64,000 nt of DNA. Origin: SKPS01 sp964469215. GTDB taxonomy: Bacteria; Bacteroidota; Bacteroidia; Bacteroidales; SKPS01. Shown one piece after another: positions 18,060 through 26,926 of the stretch. The stretch lies in assembly GCA_964469215.1 (NCBI GenBank), contig CAYXYB010000015.1:10292-74291 (forward strand). The letters are read 5' to 3'. The notes under the pieces were generated by a model, which was not told the DNA's origin, did no database searches, and saw nothing but the letters and a program-made list of their open reading frames with translations. How positions within the stretch are numbered: the stretch's first letter is position 1; each line of letters starts with the position of its first letter. A program made the position numbers and the translations under genes.

Positions 18060-19808
18060 TTAAAATCTCGTGATCAGTGAACATCTGATTATATATTGAT
18101 TATACTCAAGTTCCGGTTTTATCAGGTCGCGATACCTGATTGGTTCAGCAGTAAGCATTAAACTTCCTGCTTTTCCAAGGTTGGCACTGAAATTGGCAGT
18201 AATACCGGTGCGACTCTGCTGACCCTCATTACCCGTGTATCTGATACCAATACCGGCACTCCATCTTTTCTTCTGATACCAAGTTGCACCTGCATTAATC
18301 TGCTGGGAAACCTGTTTCAGGGTGTCTGCAGTGAAAATGTAAAATCCACCCGAAACCTGCACACAAAGAGGAATGGCGAGCATTAAGGTCTGCTGGGCGG
18401 TAAAATTACTGCCGGTATATTTCAGTTTGTTTGAAACAGTCTTTGACTCCATGTTCTGGCCCGACCATGTGAGGCCTGTATAGGCATTGTACTTTTTTTT
18501 TAAAACATAGTTCTTTCCTGTCGAAAATGTGATAATTTCTGCAAAACTCTTCTGATTAATCATCTCACCTTTAACATTCTGATTATGCGGCGAATACGTT
18601 ACGCTGATCCATGGTAGCTTTAATGGCCTCCATGTTGCTGAAATTCCCCAAATTGAAGTTTCTGTTGTCACCGGCCTGGTTTTGGAAAGGTTATCACGAT
18701 AAAGCTTTAACCATGGCTGTATGGTAATTTTCCGTTTCAACAACATTTGATTTCCGTGTATTTCAAAGCTTTCGTAGTCCTGCCTCATAAATGGCACTCC
18801 GGGTGACCGGTATCCTGGTGCCACTCTGTTTACTGATGCAGTGATCTTAGTTAACCGGAGATTCATGGAGCTGCTTAGTCTGCCGGCATAGGAAAGGGAA
18901 GTAGTGAGTCTTGGCTGATAAATATTTGTCACCCAATCAGGCAGTGCATCAATCTTTAATGGTTCGCTCTCAATATTGGATGTGTTTGCCGATCCTGCCA
19001 GCTCTCCCTGAACTTTCAGCTTCCCTTTAAACATGGATATTCCACCTTCAATGCCGGCCAGCAGGCTTTCCCCCGCCTTCTTGTTGATCTGCAGAGTGTC
19101 ACCGGGGATAAAAAAGGTGTCCGCCATATGTATAAATGTGTCCGGGTTCTGAACATAATAATGTACATCTCCGCCATGAGTGCCGGATATATCCCAGGAT
19201 CTGAGAGCTGAAACAAAAATGTAGCTTCCCTCTGAACTGTTCCCAATACCTAATCTCCCAAAAGCCATCCGTTGCTCATACTGCTGATTCCAGAAATACC
19301 CCTCACCAACAGGCTTCAATGATGTGCCGTATGTGAATCCTGCACTGAACCTTCCAAACCTAACTCCGGTGTTGACACCATTGACCATTATGCCGTTCAG
19401 TATAAGTTTCGACCAGCTGGGCCTTGTCCTGCCAATCTCAAACGTCTCGATATGCTTTAGAAATTTGAAACCCGGTACCTTAAGCCCATTACGCAGCAAT
19501 GAACGGGCATCAAGCTGAAACGAATAATGATTCATCGGCTGATATGCTTTGCTCTGCATCGTTGAAAGCATTACTGATCCTGAGAATGGGATGCTAAGAA
19601 GTGTAAGCTGGCCCCTAAATTGCCAGGTCAGGTATTGCCGTGGAATCTCCTGACCGAAACTCTGACGGTCTGAATAGTATCCTGTTAAGGTGCTTGTCCC
19701 TTTAAAGGTTATCCATTTATAATCTCCCTCTTTTTCCTGGCATAAAACCTCATTTATAGGCAGAAAACAGAAAAACAGGAATGAAGACGCAATTAATATC
19801 CGCTTCAT
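18060..19808 (-). CDS. Outer-membrane beta-barrel-like protein
   Basis: About 582 residues from ATG 19808; a TTG five codons upstream is possible but less likely. The signal peptide is 'MKRILIASSFLFFCFLPINEVLCQ'. The remainder alternates short beta strands with turns rich in Gly, Ser and aromatics. The chain ends in 'YIIRCSLITRF' with terminal Phe, as outer-membrane barrels do. It resembles the unclassified 'DUF' barrels of Bacteroidota, not a TonB receptor: no plug domain is visible. It is the first gene of the minus-strand locus that continues with the two giant-protein/partner pairs, 52 bp from the next gene. A role in surface display or export of these proteins is possible but unproven. 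Confidence 0.65.
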   Translation of the reverse strand: MKRILIASSFLFFCFLPINEVLCQEKEGDYKWITFKGTSTLTGYYSDRQSFGQEIPRQYLTWQFRGQLTLLSIPFSGSVMLSTMQSKAYQPMNHYSFQLDARSLLRNGLKVPGFKFLKHIETFEIGRTRPSWSKLILNGIMVNGVNTGVRFGRFSAGFTYGTSLKPVGEGYFWNQQYEQRMAFGRLGIGNSSEGSYIFVSALRSWDISGTHGGDVHYYVQNPDTFIHMADTFFIPGDTLQINKKAGESLLAGIEGGISMFKGKLKVQGELAGSANTSNIESEPLKIDALPDWVTNIYQPRLTTSLSYAGRLSSSMNLRLTKITASVNRVAPGYRSPGVPFMRQDYESFEIHGNQMLLKRKITIQPWLKLYRDNLSKTRPVTTETSIWGISATWRPLKLPWISVTYSPHNQNVKGEMINQKSFAEIITFSTGKNYVLKKKYNAYTGLTWSGQNMESKTVSNKLKYTGSNFTAQQTLMLAIPLCVQVSGGFYIFTADTLKQVSQQINAGATWYQKKRWSAGIGIRYTGNEGQQSRTGITANFSANLGKAGSLMLTAEPIRYRDLIKPELEYNQYIIRCSLITRF

Positions 19809-20003
19809 GTCCATATCCCGCAAGACTAATACAATTAACTAAAAGGCAGCTTTTAAGTTTTAGGTTAATATGCTAACTCTGATAAGAATGAAATGATTAT
19901 GCAAGATACAACGAAAAAAAGGAGTTCCGACATTGAAGCAAAAATTTTTCATTGAATTCTTCAATTAAATATCGGATTTGAATATTAAAAATGACACAAT
20001 CCA

Positions 20004-20041
20004 TTTGCTAATTCACAAATTTGCTGATTTGCTAATTAACA
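20004..20041. repeat. Degenerate TTTGCTAATT repeat after a gene end
   Basis: Three or four imperfect copies of TTTGCTAATT lie immediately downstream of the minus-strand lipoprotein gene. They share the word with the repeat after xerD at 7151-7199. The rest of 19824-20003 is AT-rich and holds nothing recognisable. Confidence 0.5.
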
Positions 20042-20048
20042 ATTCTTA

Positions 20049-21167
20049 TTATTTCGCATTCATCGGTTTCCAGGTAAGATTTGACCCTACATTTGGATTG
20101 AAGTTAGGATTATCGGTGACAATGTATTCACCCAGGTTGTTGCACCATGCATTACCATAACCACTGGGCAGGTCAACATGACGTTCTTCAAAGGGATCGT
20201 AGTATTTGTCAACCCCACGGATATGATCGCTAAAATTTTCAGATACTTTGTCATATACGCTGCTTCGTGTTTCGAACTGTTGCAGGCTTTCAGTGCTCAT
20301 CTGGTCGCTCATGCGGCTGAGCATCCGGCTGAATTCCCCAATACTCTGGATGTGCCTGATTTCCTGTTGTGCCATGTATTCAATAAGATGATCGTATTTT
20401 GCCTGCCATTTGGGATTGACTCTGAAGGAGGTAGTCATCGTTTCGAAAAGTTTGGTATTCGCCTCCAACTGCCCTTCTTTTCCTTGAAATGAAAAGATAT
20501 AATCAACAAACCAAATGGTATTGTAATACACCCCGAACATACTTTGGATCGGAAAGGAGATCTGTTCCACCACCGCGTAAAACTCCTCTTCCATCCTTAT
20601 ACTGTCAAGGGTATAGGTGATGCGAATTTTAGCTCCTGTAGCCTCACCGACATGGCCTGCCGTCAGCAACTTAGCAAGTTCAGGAAGGTTTTCTTCCTTC
20701 TTGATTTTGAAGTTCTTCATATTGCCACGATGTTCTTGTAGTACAATGTTTTTTAAGGCCGTATGGGCATTCACAGGTTTCTTTACAACGCTTCCATAGT
20801 ATTTTGAGCCCGGAGGAAACATCTGCAGTAGCCCTGGACTGTTTGTCCAGAAATAACAGTGATTCTTAAATACTTCAAATGCCTCTTTCCCTTTTGGGTT
20901 GAATACTTTGAAAGCTGTATTGGCAGGCATTGCAGGGTTGTCAAGAATCCATTCCATTCCTCCCTCAAAACGCCAATCGGAAGGCATCAGAAAACTGAAG
21001 GCCTCAATACCGGTACCCTGTTTGTCGATGTACGAAAATTTCTTGAACTTCAGAATTTTACCATTGTCCTCCGTGTTAGCTTCTTTAGGTTTGATGGCTG
21101 TGGAGGTACAGGAAGCAATCAAGACAAACAGTATAGCGCATTTAAATAAAGAGTATAGCTTTTTCAT
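20049..21167 (-). CDS. Lipoprotein of unknown function
   Basis: A 372-residue protein with a lipoprotein signal: 'MKKLYSLFKCAILFVLIASC' with the lipid-attachment Cys at residue 20. The mature part is about 350 residues, with a mixed alpha/beta N-terminal domain ('FSFLMPSDWRFEGGMEWILDNPAMPANT'), a helical stretch (~275-320, 'HLIEYMAQQEIRHIQSIGEFSRMLSRMSDQM'), and a C-terminal segment 'PSGYGNAWCNNLGEYIVTDNPNFNPN'. The pattern 'AWxNxxGEYIxTDxPxFNPN' suggests a binding surface of a conserved family, but I cannot name it. It is divergent from the carotenoid genes. Confidence 0.65.
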   Translation of the reverse strand: MKKLYSLFKCAILFVLIASCTSTAIKPKEANTEDNGKILKFKKFSYIDKQGTGIEAFSFLMPSDWRFEGGMEWILDNPAMPANTAFKVFNPKGKEAFEVFKNHCYFWTNSPGLLQMFPPGSKYYGSVVKKPVNAHTALKNIVLQEHRGNMKNFKIKKEENLPELAKLLTAGHVGEATGAKIRITYTLDSIRMEEEFYAVVEQISFPIQSMFGVYYNTIWFVDYIFSFQGKEGQLEANTKLFETMTTSFRVNPKWQAKYDHLIEYMAQQEIRHIQSIGEFSRMLSRMSDQMSTESLQQFETRSSVYDKVSENFSDHIRGVDKYYDPFEERHVDLPSGYGNAWCNNLGEYIVTDNPNFNPNVGSNLTWKPMNAK

Positions 21168-21274
21168 TGTGTTTGGTTTTTATAACTACAAAGGTAAATT
21201 CGAAAATTACAAGTTCAAAAAAAATCACTGCTATTTCTTAACATTGAACAGGATGTCGGTTTAAAAATGATATA

Positions 21275-21282
21275 TACATTTG
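21275..21282 (+). promoter_or_regulatory. -7 box for carotenoid genes
   Basis: TACATTTG matches TAnnTTTG and lies about 38 bp before the chosen start of the phytoene desaturase gene. Confidence 0.5.
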
Positions 21283-21319
21283 CAGGTTGCTTATTTAAGC
21301 TTAAACGGTGACCTGCACT

Positions 21320-22810
21320 ATGGATATGCCGGATACTTTGGAAAAGAAACGTGTTTTAATAATTGGAGCCGGACCTTCGGGACTGGCGGCTGCGGTGATG
21401 CTGGCAAGAAAGGGTTGTGAGGTTGAAGTTTTTGAAAAGAACCTTTATCCCGGCGGGCGTTGTGGTCGGATTGAACGCGATGGTTTCAGGTTTGATACCG
21501 GGGCGACTATGATGCTGATGCCCGGAATGTACAGGGAAGCGTTTACCGCAATGGGGCTCAGTCCCGAGAAGGACATGAATCTGGTTCGGATGGATCATCT
21601 CTATACAGTATGTTTCGACGATGGATCACGGTTGCGTTTTTCCACCAATCCTGATGATATGGATCGGCAACTCGATGCCTTTGAGCCCGGAAGTGCTGCA
21701 CGTGCCCGTGATCTTGTGAAGAGGGGCTATGGTATGTACAGATTGGGTTATGATCGACTGTTGTCCCGCAATTTTACCCGTTGGTATCAGTTCATAAATC
21801 TCAGAAATGTGATGATGCTGTTTCGTCTGAAGATTTTTACCACACATACCACATTCACCCGTAGGTTTTTTGAAGACCGAAGGTTGCGGATGGCCTTCAC
21901 CTTTCAGAATATCTATGTGGGGCAGAACCCTTTCACGGCACCGGCACTTTTTTCCATGATCCCGGCTTCTGAACTGACAGAGGGTGCATGGTTTCCGGTG
22001 GGCGGCATGCACGCTCTGGTACAAAGGATTGCTACTGAAGCCGAAGCACTTGGGGTAAAGATACATTATGGTGCCGGGGTGTCGCAAATTCTTACCCGCC
22101 AGAGCGAAGTCATTGGGGTAGCTCTTTCAGATGGAAATGTCGTGATGGGTGATACCATCCTGGCGACCGCCGATTTACCATATGTATACCGGAAGCTTTT
22201 ACCGTCATCTTTTATGCTTCGAAGGTTGAAACTGCTGCGGTACAGTTGTTCAGCCATCGTGTTTCACTGGGGGGTGAGTAAGCGATACACGCAATTGGAT
22301 CATCATACTATATTTCTTTCAGACGCTTACGAACAGGGGATGAGGGAAATTTTCAGGAACAAACGGGTAGGGGAGGATCCCTGCTTCTACGTTCATGCTC
22401 CTGTACGCAACGATCCTTCAGCCGCCCCCGAAGGTTGTGATGCAATTTCGGTGATCGTCGCTACAGGGCACCATAACCCATACAATACCTCCGAATGGCA
22501 GAAACTCACACATCAGGTAAGGGAAGCGGTAATCAGCAAGCTCATCCATGCCGGACTAACCGACATCAGGGAGCAGATCAGTTTCGAAATGGTGTACACA
22601 CCGCCGCAGTGGGAGGATGCAGTCAATGTTGCCCGAGGTGCCATCTTCGGCAGCCTGGCACATACTATTACCCAAATGGGCTATTTCAGGCCTGCAAACC
22701 GGCATCGTAAGTATAAAAACCTTTTCTTTGCAGGTGGCAGCACCCATCCGGGTAACGGTATTCCGATGGTACTGATGTCCGCAAAGCTGGTCTCTGAAAG
22801 AATCGTCTGA
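21320..22810 (+). CDS. crtI: Phytoene desaturase family protein (CrtI/CrtN)
   Basis: About 496 residues from ATG 21320; a GTG at 21308 would add four residues. The N-terminal FAD-binding Rossmann motif is 'RVLIIGAGPSGLAAAVMLARKG', then 'FEKNLYPGGRCGRI' and 'RFDTGATMMLMPGMY', as in carotenoid desaturases. The C-terminus 'NLFFAGGSTHPGNGIPMVLMSAKLVSERIV' is the conserved second FAD-contact region of CrtI-type enzymes. The product presumably introduces double bases into a C30 or C40 polyene in the membrane. It is followed after 85 bp by the matching phytoene/squalene synthase, a minimal carotenoid pathway. Further ring-forming or hydroxylating genes are absent from the window. Confidence 0.9.
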   Translation: MDMPDTLEKKRVLIIGAGPSGLAAAVMLARKGCEVEVFEKNLYPGGRCGRIERDGFRFDTGATMMLMPGMYREAFTAMGLSPEKDMNLVRMDHLYTVCFDDGSRLRFSTNPDDMDRQLDAFEPGSAARARDLVKRGYGMYRLGYDRLLSRNFTRWYQFINLRNVMMLFRLKIFTTHTTFTRRFFEDRRLRMAFTFQNIYVGQNPFTAPALFSMIPASELTEGAWFPVGGMHALVQRIATEAEALGVKIHYGAGVSQILTRQSEVIGVALSDGNVVMGDTILATADLPYVYRKLLPSSFMLRRLKLLRYSCSAIVFHWGVSKRYTQLDHHTIFLSDAYEQGMREIFRNKRVGEDPCFYVHAPVRNDPSAAPEGCDAISVIVATGHHNPYNTSEWQKLTHQVREAVISKLIHAGLTDIREQISFEMVYTPPQWEDAVNVARGAIFGSLAHTITQMGYFRPANRHRKYKNLFFAGGSTHPGNGIPMVLMSAKLVSERIV

Positions 22811-22829
22811 TTGTCTAATCGTCTAATCG
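22811..22829. repeat. TCTAATCG repeat directly after crtI stop
   Basis: The last codons and the DNA after the stop form near-tandem copies of the same word: AATCGTCTGA, then TTGTCTAATCG, TCTAATCG. The same word is repeated after xseA at 36382-36426. Confidence 0.5.
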
Positions 22830-22895
22830 GGGAATTGATCATTCACAATTTCAAACCTGATAAACTTTCACACTAAACCTTAAAATACATTCAGT

Positions 22896-23846
22896 ATGTC
22901 GAACACCAAAAACGAAATGACTCTCGCTCTGGATATCTTCAATTCAATAGATTTCGAAAAGATCAAGGATCATCCAAACATCCTCGTGGCGGCAAATTTC
23001 TGGGAGCCGGAAAGGTATCGGGCAGCATGTGTATGTTATAAGATCCTTCGGCAGATTGATGACCTTATCGACGATCATAAGGCTCAGCATAAACTCCTCA
23101 CACCGAAGGAGCAAAAATGTTTCAAGTCTGATGTTGAGAGATGGTTGAGTATGTTTATGAGAGCCGGAAGGAGCAATCCCGCCAATGCTGAGCTCCTGGA
23201 AACTGTTGAGCAGTTCCGTGTTCCGCTGTGGCCTTTTCTCGATTTTGCCCGATCAATGATCTATGATATCAACCACGATGGGTTTGCAACTCTATATGAC
23301 TTCATCCTCTACTCTCAGGGTGCTACAGTTGCCCCGGCAGCTATATTTGTACATCTGTGTGGTTTAAGAGATAATGAAGAAGGTGGCTACCTTCTACCCG
23401 ACTTCGATGTGAGGGATACGGCAACTCCTTGTGCAATATTCAGTTACCTGGTGCATATCATTCGGGATTTTCAGAAGGATACCCTTAACAACCTCAGCTA
23501 TTTCGCTGCTGATATTATGGAGAAGCACGGTATCAACGTCGATAAGATGCGGAAGATGGCAAACGGGGCACCTCCATCCGACGGTTTTCGGGCTATGATG
23601 CATGAATACAAAGAGCTTGCAGATCAATACAGGGAAGATACCGCAGAGATGATCAGGGAGGTATCCCCGAAGCTTTCATTACGCCACAGGTTAAGCCTGC
23701 AGATTATCTTTGATTTATACCTTTTGGTGTATGAAAGGATAGATCCGGAAAATGGTTTGTTTACCACAGAAGAGCTTGTCCCGACTCCCGCTGAAACCCG
23801 GGTACGGGTCAGGCAGGTTATTGAAAGGTTTTTTAGTTTAATATAG
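22896..23846 (+). CDS. crtB: Phytoene/squalene synthase family protein
   Basis: A 316-residue prenyl-diphosphate condensing enzyme. The first aspartate-rich motif is 'LRQIDDLIDDHKA' (residues ~48-60). The second is 'YLVHIIRDFQKDTLNNLSYFAADIM' (~190-215), here RDFQKD. These bind magnesium-diphosphate in head-to-head condensation of two prenyl diphosphates. It is all-helical with no membrane segment, and the length is normal for the family. Whether the product is C30 or C40 cannot be told from sequence. It is co-directional with crtI, 85 bp away. Confidence 0.85.
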   Translation: MSNTKNEMTLALDIFNSIDFEKIKDHPNILVAANFWEPERYRAACVCYKILRQIDDLIDDHKAQHKLLTPKEQKCFKSDVERWLSMFMRAGRSNPANAELLETVEQFRVPLWPFLDFARSMIYDINHDGFATLYDFILYSQGATVAPAAIFVHLCGLRDNEEGGYLLPDFDVRDTATPCAIFSYLVHIIRDFQKDTLNNLSYFAADIMEKHGINVDKMRKMANGAPPSDGFRAMMHEYKELADQYREDTAEMIREVSPKLSLRHRLSLQIIFDLYLLVYERIDPENGLFTTEELVPTPAETRVRVRQVIERFFSLI

Positions 23847-23855
23847 CCTGAAAGT

Positions 23856-24653
23856 TCATGCCATTGCCATAGAAACAAGCTCTGCAATATCCAGATTTTT
23901 TACCTCTTCCTCCCGGTTTTTGTACTTTAATCCGTCAGTGATCATGGTCATGCAGAAAGGGCACGTTGTTCCAATGATTTCAGCACCCGTGTCAAGAGCC
24001 TCTTCAGTCCTTTCAATAAAAACCTCCTTATCCCCTTTTTCGCAGTCTTTGAACATCTGTGCTCCACCAGCACCACAGCAAAGGGCGAAGCTTTTATTAC
24101 GGTGCATCTCGACAAGTTCAAGTCCAAGGGACTTAATTACCCTCCTTGGGGCATCATAAATATCGTTCATCCTTCCCAGGTAGCAGGGATCATGATATGT
24201 TGCCTTCTGTCCCGACAGCTTTTTATTGTCAACCCGAAGTTTTCCTTCATTGATCATATTGTTGAGAAACTCAGTGTAATGAATTACCTCATAATTGCCG
24301 CCAAGGTCAGGATATTCATGTTTGAAAACATTGTAGCAGTGCGGACATGTTGTGATAATTTTTTTAACCTGATAAACTTTGAAGATTTCTATCAGAGTCA
24401 TTGCCTGCATCTGAAAGAGCATCTCGTTGCCGGCTCTGCGGGCAGGATCACCTGTGCAGGTCTCTTCTGTGCCGAGAACGGCATAGTCGGTGCCAAGGTG
24501 GTTCAGTATTGATGCGAATGCTTTGGCTACCTTCATGTATCTGAAGTCGAAAGCACCGGCACACCCGACCCAGAAAAGGTATTCAGGTTTTTTCCCCTGA
24601 GATGCAAGGTCAGCCATAATAGGCACTACTATGCTACTGTTATTGTCTGACAT
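23856..24653 (-). CDS. Heterodisulfide-reductase-like (CCG-domain) Fe-S protein
   Basis: About 265 residues from ATG 24653 (the upstream TTG is less likely). It carries two cysteine-rich CCG domains: 'FWVGCAGAFDFRY' with 'ETCTGDPARRAGNEMLF' and 'TTCPHCYNVFKHEYP', then 'HDPCYLGRMNDIYDAPRRVI', 'FALCCGAGGAQMFKD' and 'GTTCPFCMTMI'. This is the domain pair of HdrB/HdrD and related electron-transfer subunits, here without its own ferredoxin domain. In many Bacteroidota it sits next to a membrane 4Fe-4S protein; that partner is present here at 26927-28222 but two unrelated genes lie between. It probably passes electrons from quinone or flavoprotein to an unknown acceptor. Confidence 0.85.
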   Translation of the reverse strand: MSDNNSSIVVPIMADLASQGKKPEYLFWVGCAGAFDFRYMKVAKAFASILNHLGTDYAVLGTEETCTGDPARRAGNEMLFQMQAMTLIEIFKVYQVKKIITTCPHCYNVFKHEYPDLGGNYEVIHYTEFLNNMINEGKLRVDNKKLSGQKATYHDPCYLGRMNDIYDAPRRVIKSLGLELVEMHRNKSFALCCGAGGAQMFKDCEKGDKEVFIERTEEALDTGAEIIGTTCPFCMTMITDGLKYKNREEEVKNLDIAELVSMAMA

Positions 24654-24827
24654 TATCAAATATTTTTTTTAATTTGATTTTCTAACGCTTTGCAATATTA
24701 CAACCTTATTTAAAATCTATTTTGTCTATCCGATCAATAACCTGCGATCTGATAAAGTTTATGAAACTTACTTGCTTGTAACGCGGTAATGTCTTTATTA
24801 ACATCAGAAAAATAAAATCCATAAAGA

Positions 24828-25829
24828 CTATCTTGATACTATGAACCGGTAATATTTCCGTTCATTTACGGAGGTAATTGAAAGAAAATAGACTCCGGCA
24901 GGAATATCAGTGAGGTCAAGAGCAAAAGCATTAGTGAAAGAGGCCGTCTTATTTATAAGCACCTCTCCGTTAATATTGCAGATCTGCAGATTATATTCAG
25001 AATAGGTATTTCCGGGTGGGATTATTTGCAGGTGATCTGTTGTTGGATTTGGAAAAAACTGCCAGGAGGTTTTGGTTGAAATTGAAGGAATCGCACTGGA
25101 GGCATCTTCTGCATCTGTCGCCATTCCGAAAATCACTGAATAAATTGCCGTAAGGCTGTCGCAGAAGTTTGTGACTGATGCATTGCAGGTATTCACTTTG
25201 AATAGTTTGTTGGTTCCCTGGAAGCCAACCGAAACTATTAAAGTGTCGTGCCATGCTGAGGGTACCATTCCGTATGCCTGAGGACTGGCTGTCCCAAAAT
25301 TCATTATTCCTATAGTAGTGCTGCTGAAAGGATTAAGCGTAATTTTTACAAGAGTTGAACCTGACCCGATCATGTAAATGGTGTCAGCAACTTTGACAAG
25401 ATCTCCACTGCAGTTAATACCAATACTTCCAACAACAGAAAAAGTACCGGTAGAAATACAAAATTTCTGTAAATTACCGGATACATCCGCCATATAAAGG
25501 TTGCCCGAACCATCACCTACCATTCCGGGCATGGAAATCCCCTGTGATGCTGTGGCTACGAGGGTGGCAGAACCGTTTGAGATATCGATGGAATAAAGGC
25601 TGAGTCCCTGGATTCCATAAAGGTTGCCCGTCTGCCATGCGATATCACCAAACATTAAGGATGTGCACAGGTAGGTGAGCTCGCATTCACGCATATCCAT
25701 GGTATAGATATCTCCGGCAATCTCATTTGCAAAAACGGTTTGCGCAGAGAAATTCCGGACAGGGAATATCACCAAAAACAAAAATGTCATCATCAGGTAA
25801 ACCTTTTTTACGAATGGAAAAGTTGTCAT
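24828..25829 (-). CDS. Secreted beta-propeller-like protein with T9SS sorting domain
   Basis: A 333-residue protein. The signal peptide occupies residues 1-30. Residues 35-240 look like repeated beta-propeller blades ('DIYTMDMRECELTYLC', 'GLSLYSIDISNGSATLV', 'GNLQKFCISTGTFSVVG'). Residues ~255-333 are a type A T9SS C-terminal sorting domain ('FPNPTTDHLQIIPPGN...LQICNINGEVLINK...LDLTDIPAGVYFLSI...YRFIVSR'). It should be exported and anchored by the type IX system. It is a paralogue of the protein at 50745-51776. It sits between the two subunits of the Hdr-like module, on the same strand. Confidence 0.8.
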   Translation of the reverse strand: MTTFPFVKKVYLMMTFLFLVIFPVRNFSAQTVFANEIAGDIYTMDMRECELTYLCTSLMFGDIAWQTGNLYGIQGLSLYSIDISNGSATLVATASQGISMPGMVGDGSGNLYMADVSGNLQKFCISTGTFSVVGSIGINCSGDLVKVADTIYMIGSGSTLVKITLNPFSSTTIGIMNFGTASPQAYGMVPSAWHDTLIVSVGFQGTNKLFKVNTCNASVTNFCDSLTAIYSVIFGMATDAEDASSAIPSISTKTSWQFFPNPTTDHLQIIPPGNTYSEYNLQICNINGEVLINKTASFTNAFALDLTDIPAGVYFLSITSVNERKYYRFIVSR

Positions 25830-25852
25830 AATGTAGCTTTCTTTTATTATGG

Positions 25853-26887
25853 TTAAAACATCAGTTTTTCAGCCAGATGGATAAAATGGGTTGCATTTTC
25901 GGAGTGATCAGTTGTGTTTATTTTCAATTCGAATATTTTGGATCTTCTCTTTTGGTGAATGCTTTTAAGGTAATAATTATCATAATATGAAAGAAGTATA
26001 GAAGCAACACAAAAGTAATTGTTATTCTTTAATTCCTGCAGTGCAAGATTAGCTTTTTCCAGTCCAAGACGCTTTGATAGCTTCATTATGGATTCTGCCA
26101 GTTCTTTCTGGTTCAGCAATGCATAGGTGTTAATAAGATTTTTTAATCTTTCATCAATGGGGATGTCAATAAAAAACATTGGCTGTTGGCTCATACGGGC
26201 AAAAAGTGGAGCGGGGATAAACACCCTGCCGATGGTGATGCTTTCATCCTCTATCCAGACAGGTTTTGTCAGGTCCAGTCTTCTGAATGCAGAGAAGAGA
26301 TCGTTTTCAAATTGTTCCGTTGTGGGTTGAGGAGGCATCCCGATTCCGCCGAAAACAGACCCCCTGTGATTTGCAAGATGTTCCAGATCAATCACCTGCT
26401 GCCCTTTGTCTGCCAGGCATTTCAGTATCCCGGTTTTACCGCTGCCTGTATAACCCCCCAGAAGCAATAGAAGCAGAGGCTGTGTAAAAAAGGTATGAAT
26501 ATGATTCCTGTAGCCTTTGTATCCGTTCTCCAGAACATAAACCTTGCTAAATCCATTTTGAATCAGGAGTTTAGAAAATGCATTGCTCCTCATCCCTCCC
26601 CTCCAGCAGTGTACGATTACCTCCTTCATTGGGGCGGTTTCTTCAGATTTTTCTACCAGGTGATGAAGTTTCTGAGAAATAAGTTGATAACCAATATCTA
26701 TAGCAGCACTCTGTGATTCCTGATTATAAGTTTTGCTCACCAGAATCCTTTCCTCATCAGAGAGCAGAGGGATGTTCTTCGCACCCGGAATATGTCCCCG
26801 TGTAAACTCTACAGGTGATCTGACATCTATTACAGGAAGCTTCGGGAAGTCATTAAACCAGGTTTCTATGGAAATGGATTGCCCCAT
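25853..26887 (-). CDS. mnmH: tRNA 2-selenouridine synthase
   Basis: A 344-residue enzyme (SelU/MnmH) that converts 2-thiouridine at wobble position 34 of tRNAs to geranylated and then selenated uridine, using selenophosphate. The N-terminal rhodanese domain starts 'PVIDVRSPVEFTRGHIPGAKNIPL' and has the active-site loop 'VHCWRGGMRSNAF' (Cys ~93). The C-terminal half has the P-loop 'LLGGYTGSGKTGILK' (~143-157). Length is typical. No selD or selA is in the window. It lies 23 bp from the T9SS gene downstream and 39 bp from the Fe-S gene upstream, so a shared transcript is possible. Confidence 0.9.
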   Translation of the reverse strand: MGQSISIETWFNDFPKLPVIDVRSPVEFTRGHIPGAKNIPLLSDEERILVSKTYNQESQSAAIDIGYQLISQKLHHLVEKSEETAPMKEVIVHCWRGGMRSNAFSKLLIQNGFSKVYVLENGYKGYRNHIHTFFTQPLLLLLLGGYTGSGKTGILKCLADKGQQVIDLEHLANHRGSVFGGIGMPPQPTTEQFENDLFSAFRRLDLTKPVWIEDESITIGRVFIPAPLFARMSQQPMFFIDIPIDERLKNLINTYALLNQKELAESIMKLSKRLGLEKANLALQELKNNNYFCVASILLSYYDNYYLKSIHQKRRSKIFELKINTTDHSENATHFIHLAEKLMF

Positions 26888-26926
26888 CCTGAAATGATTG
26901 AAAATGATAATACAAAAGTAACATTC

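Noticed and set aside
7796..19808. Type VI or contractile injection cluster
   Set aside because: No sheath, tube, baseplate or ATPase genes are present; only exported proteins and a barrel.
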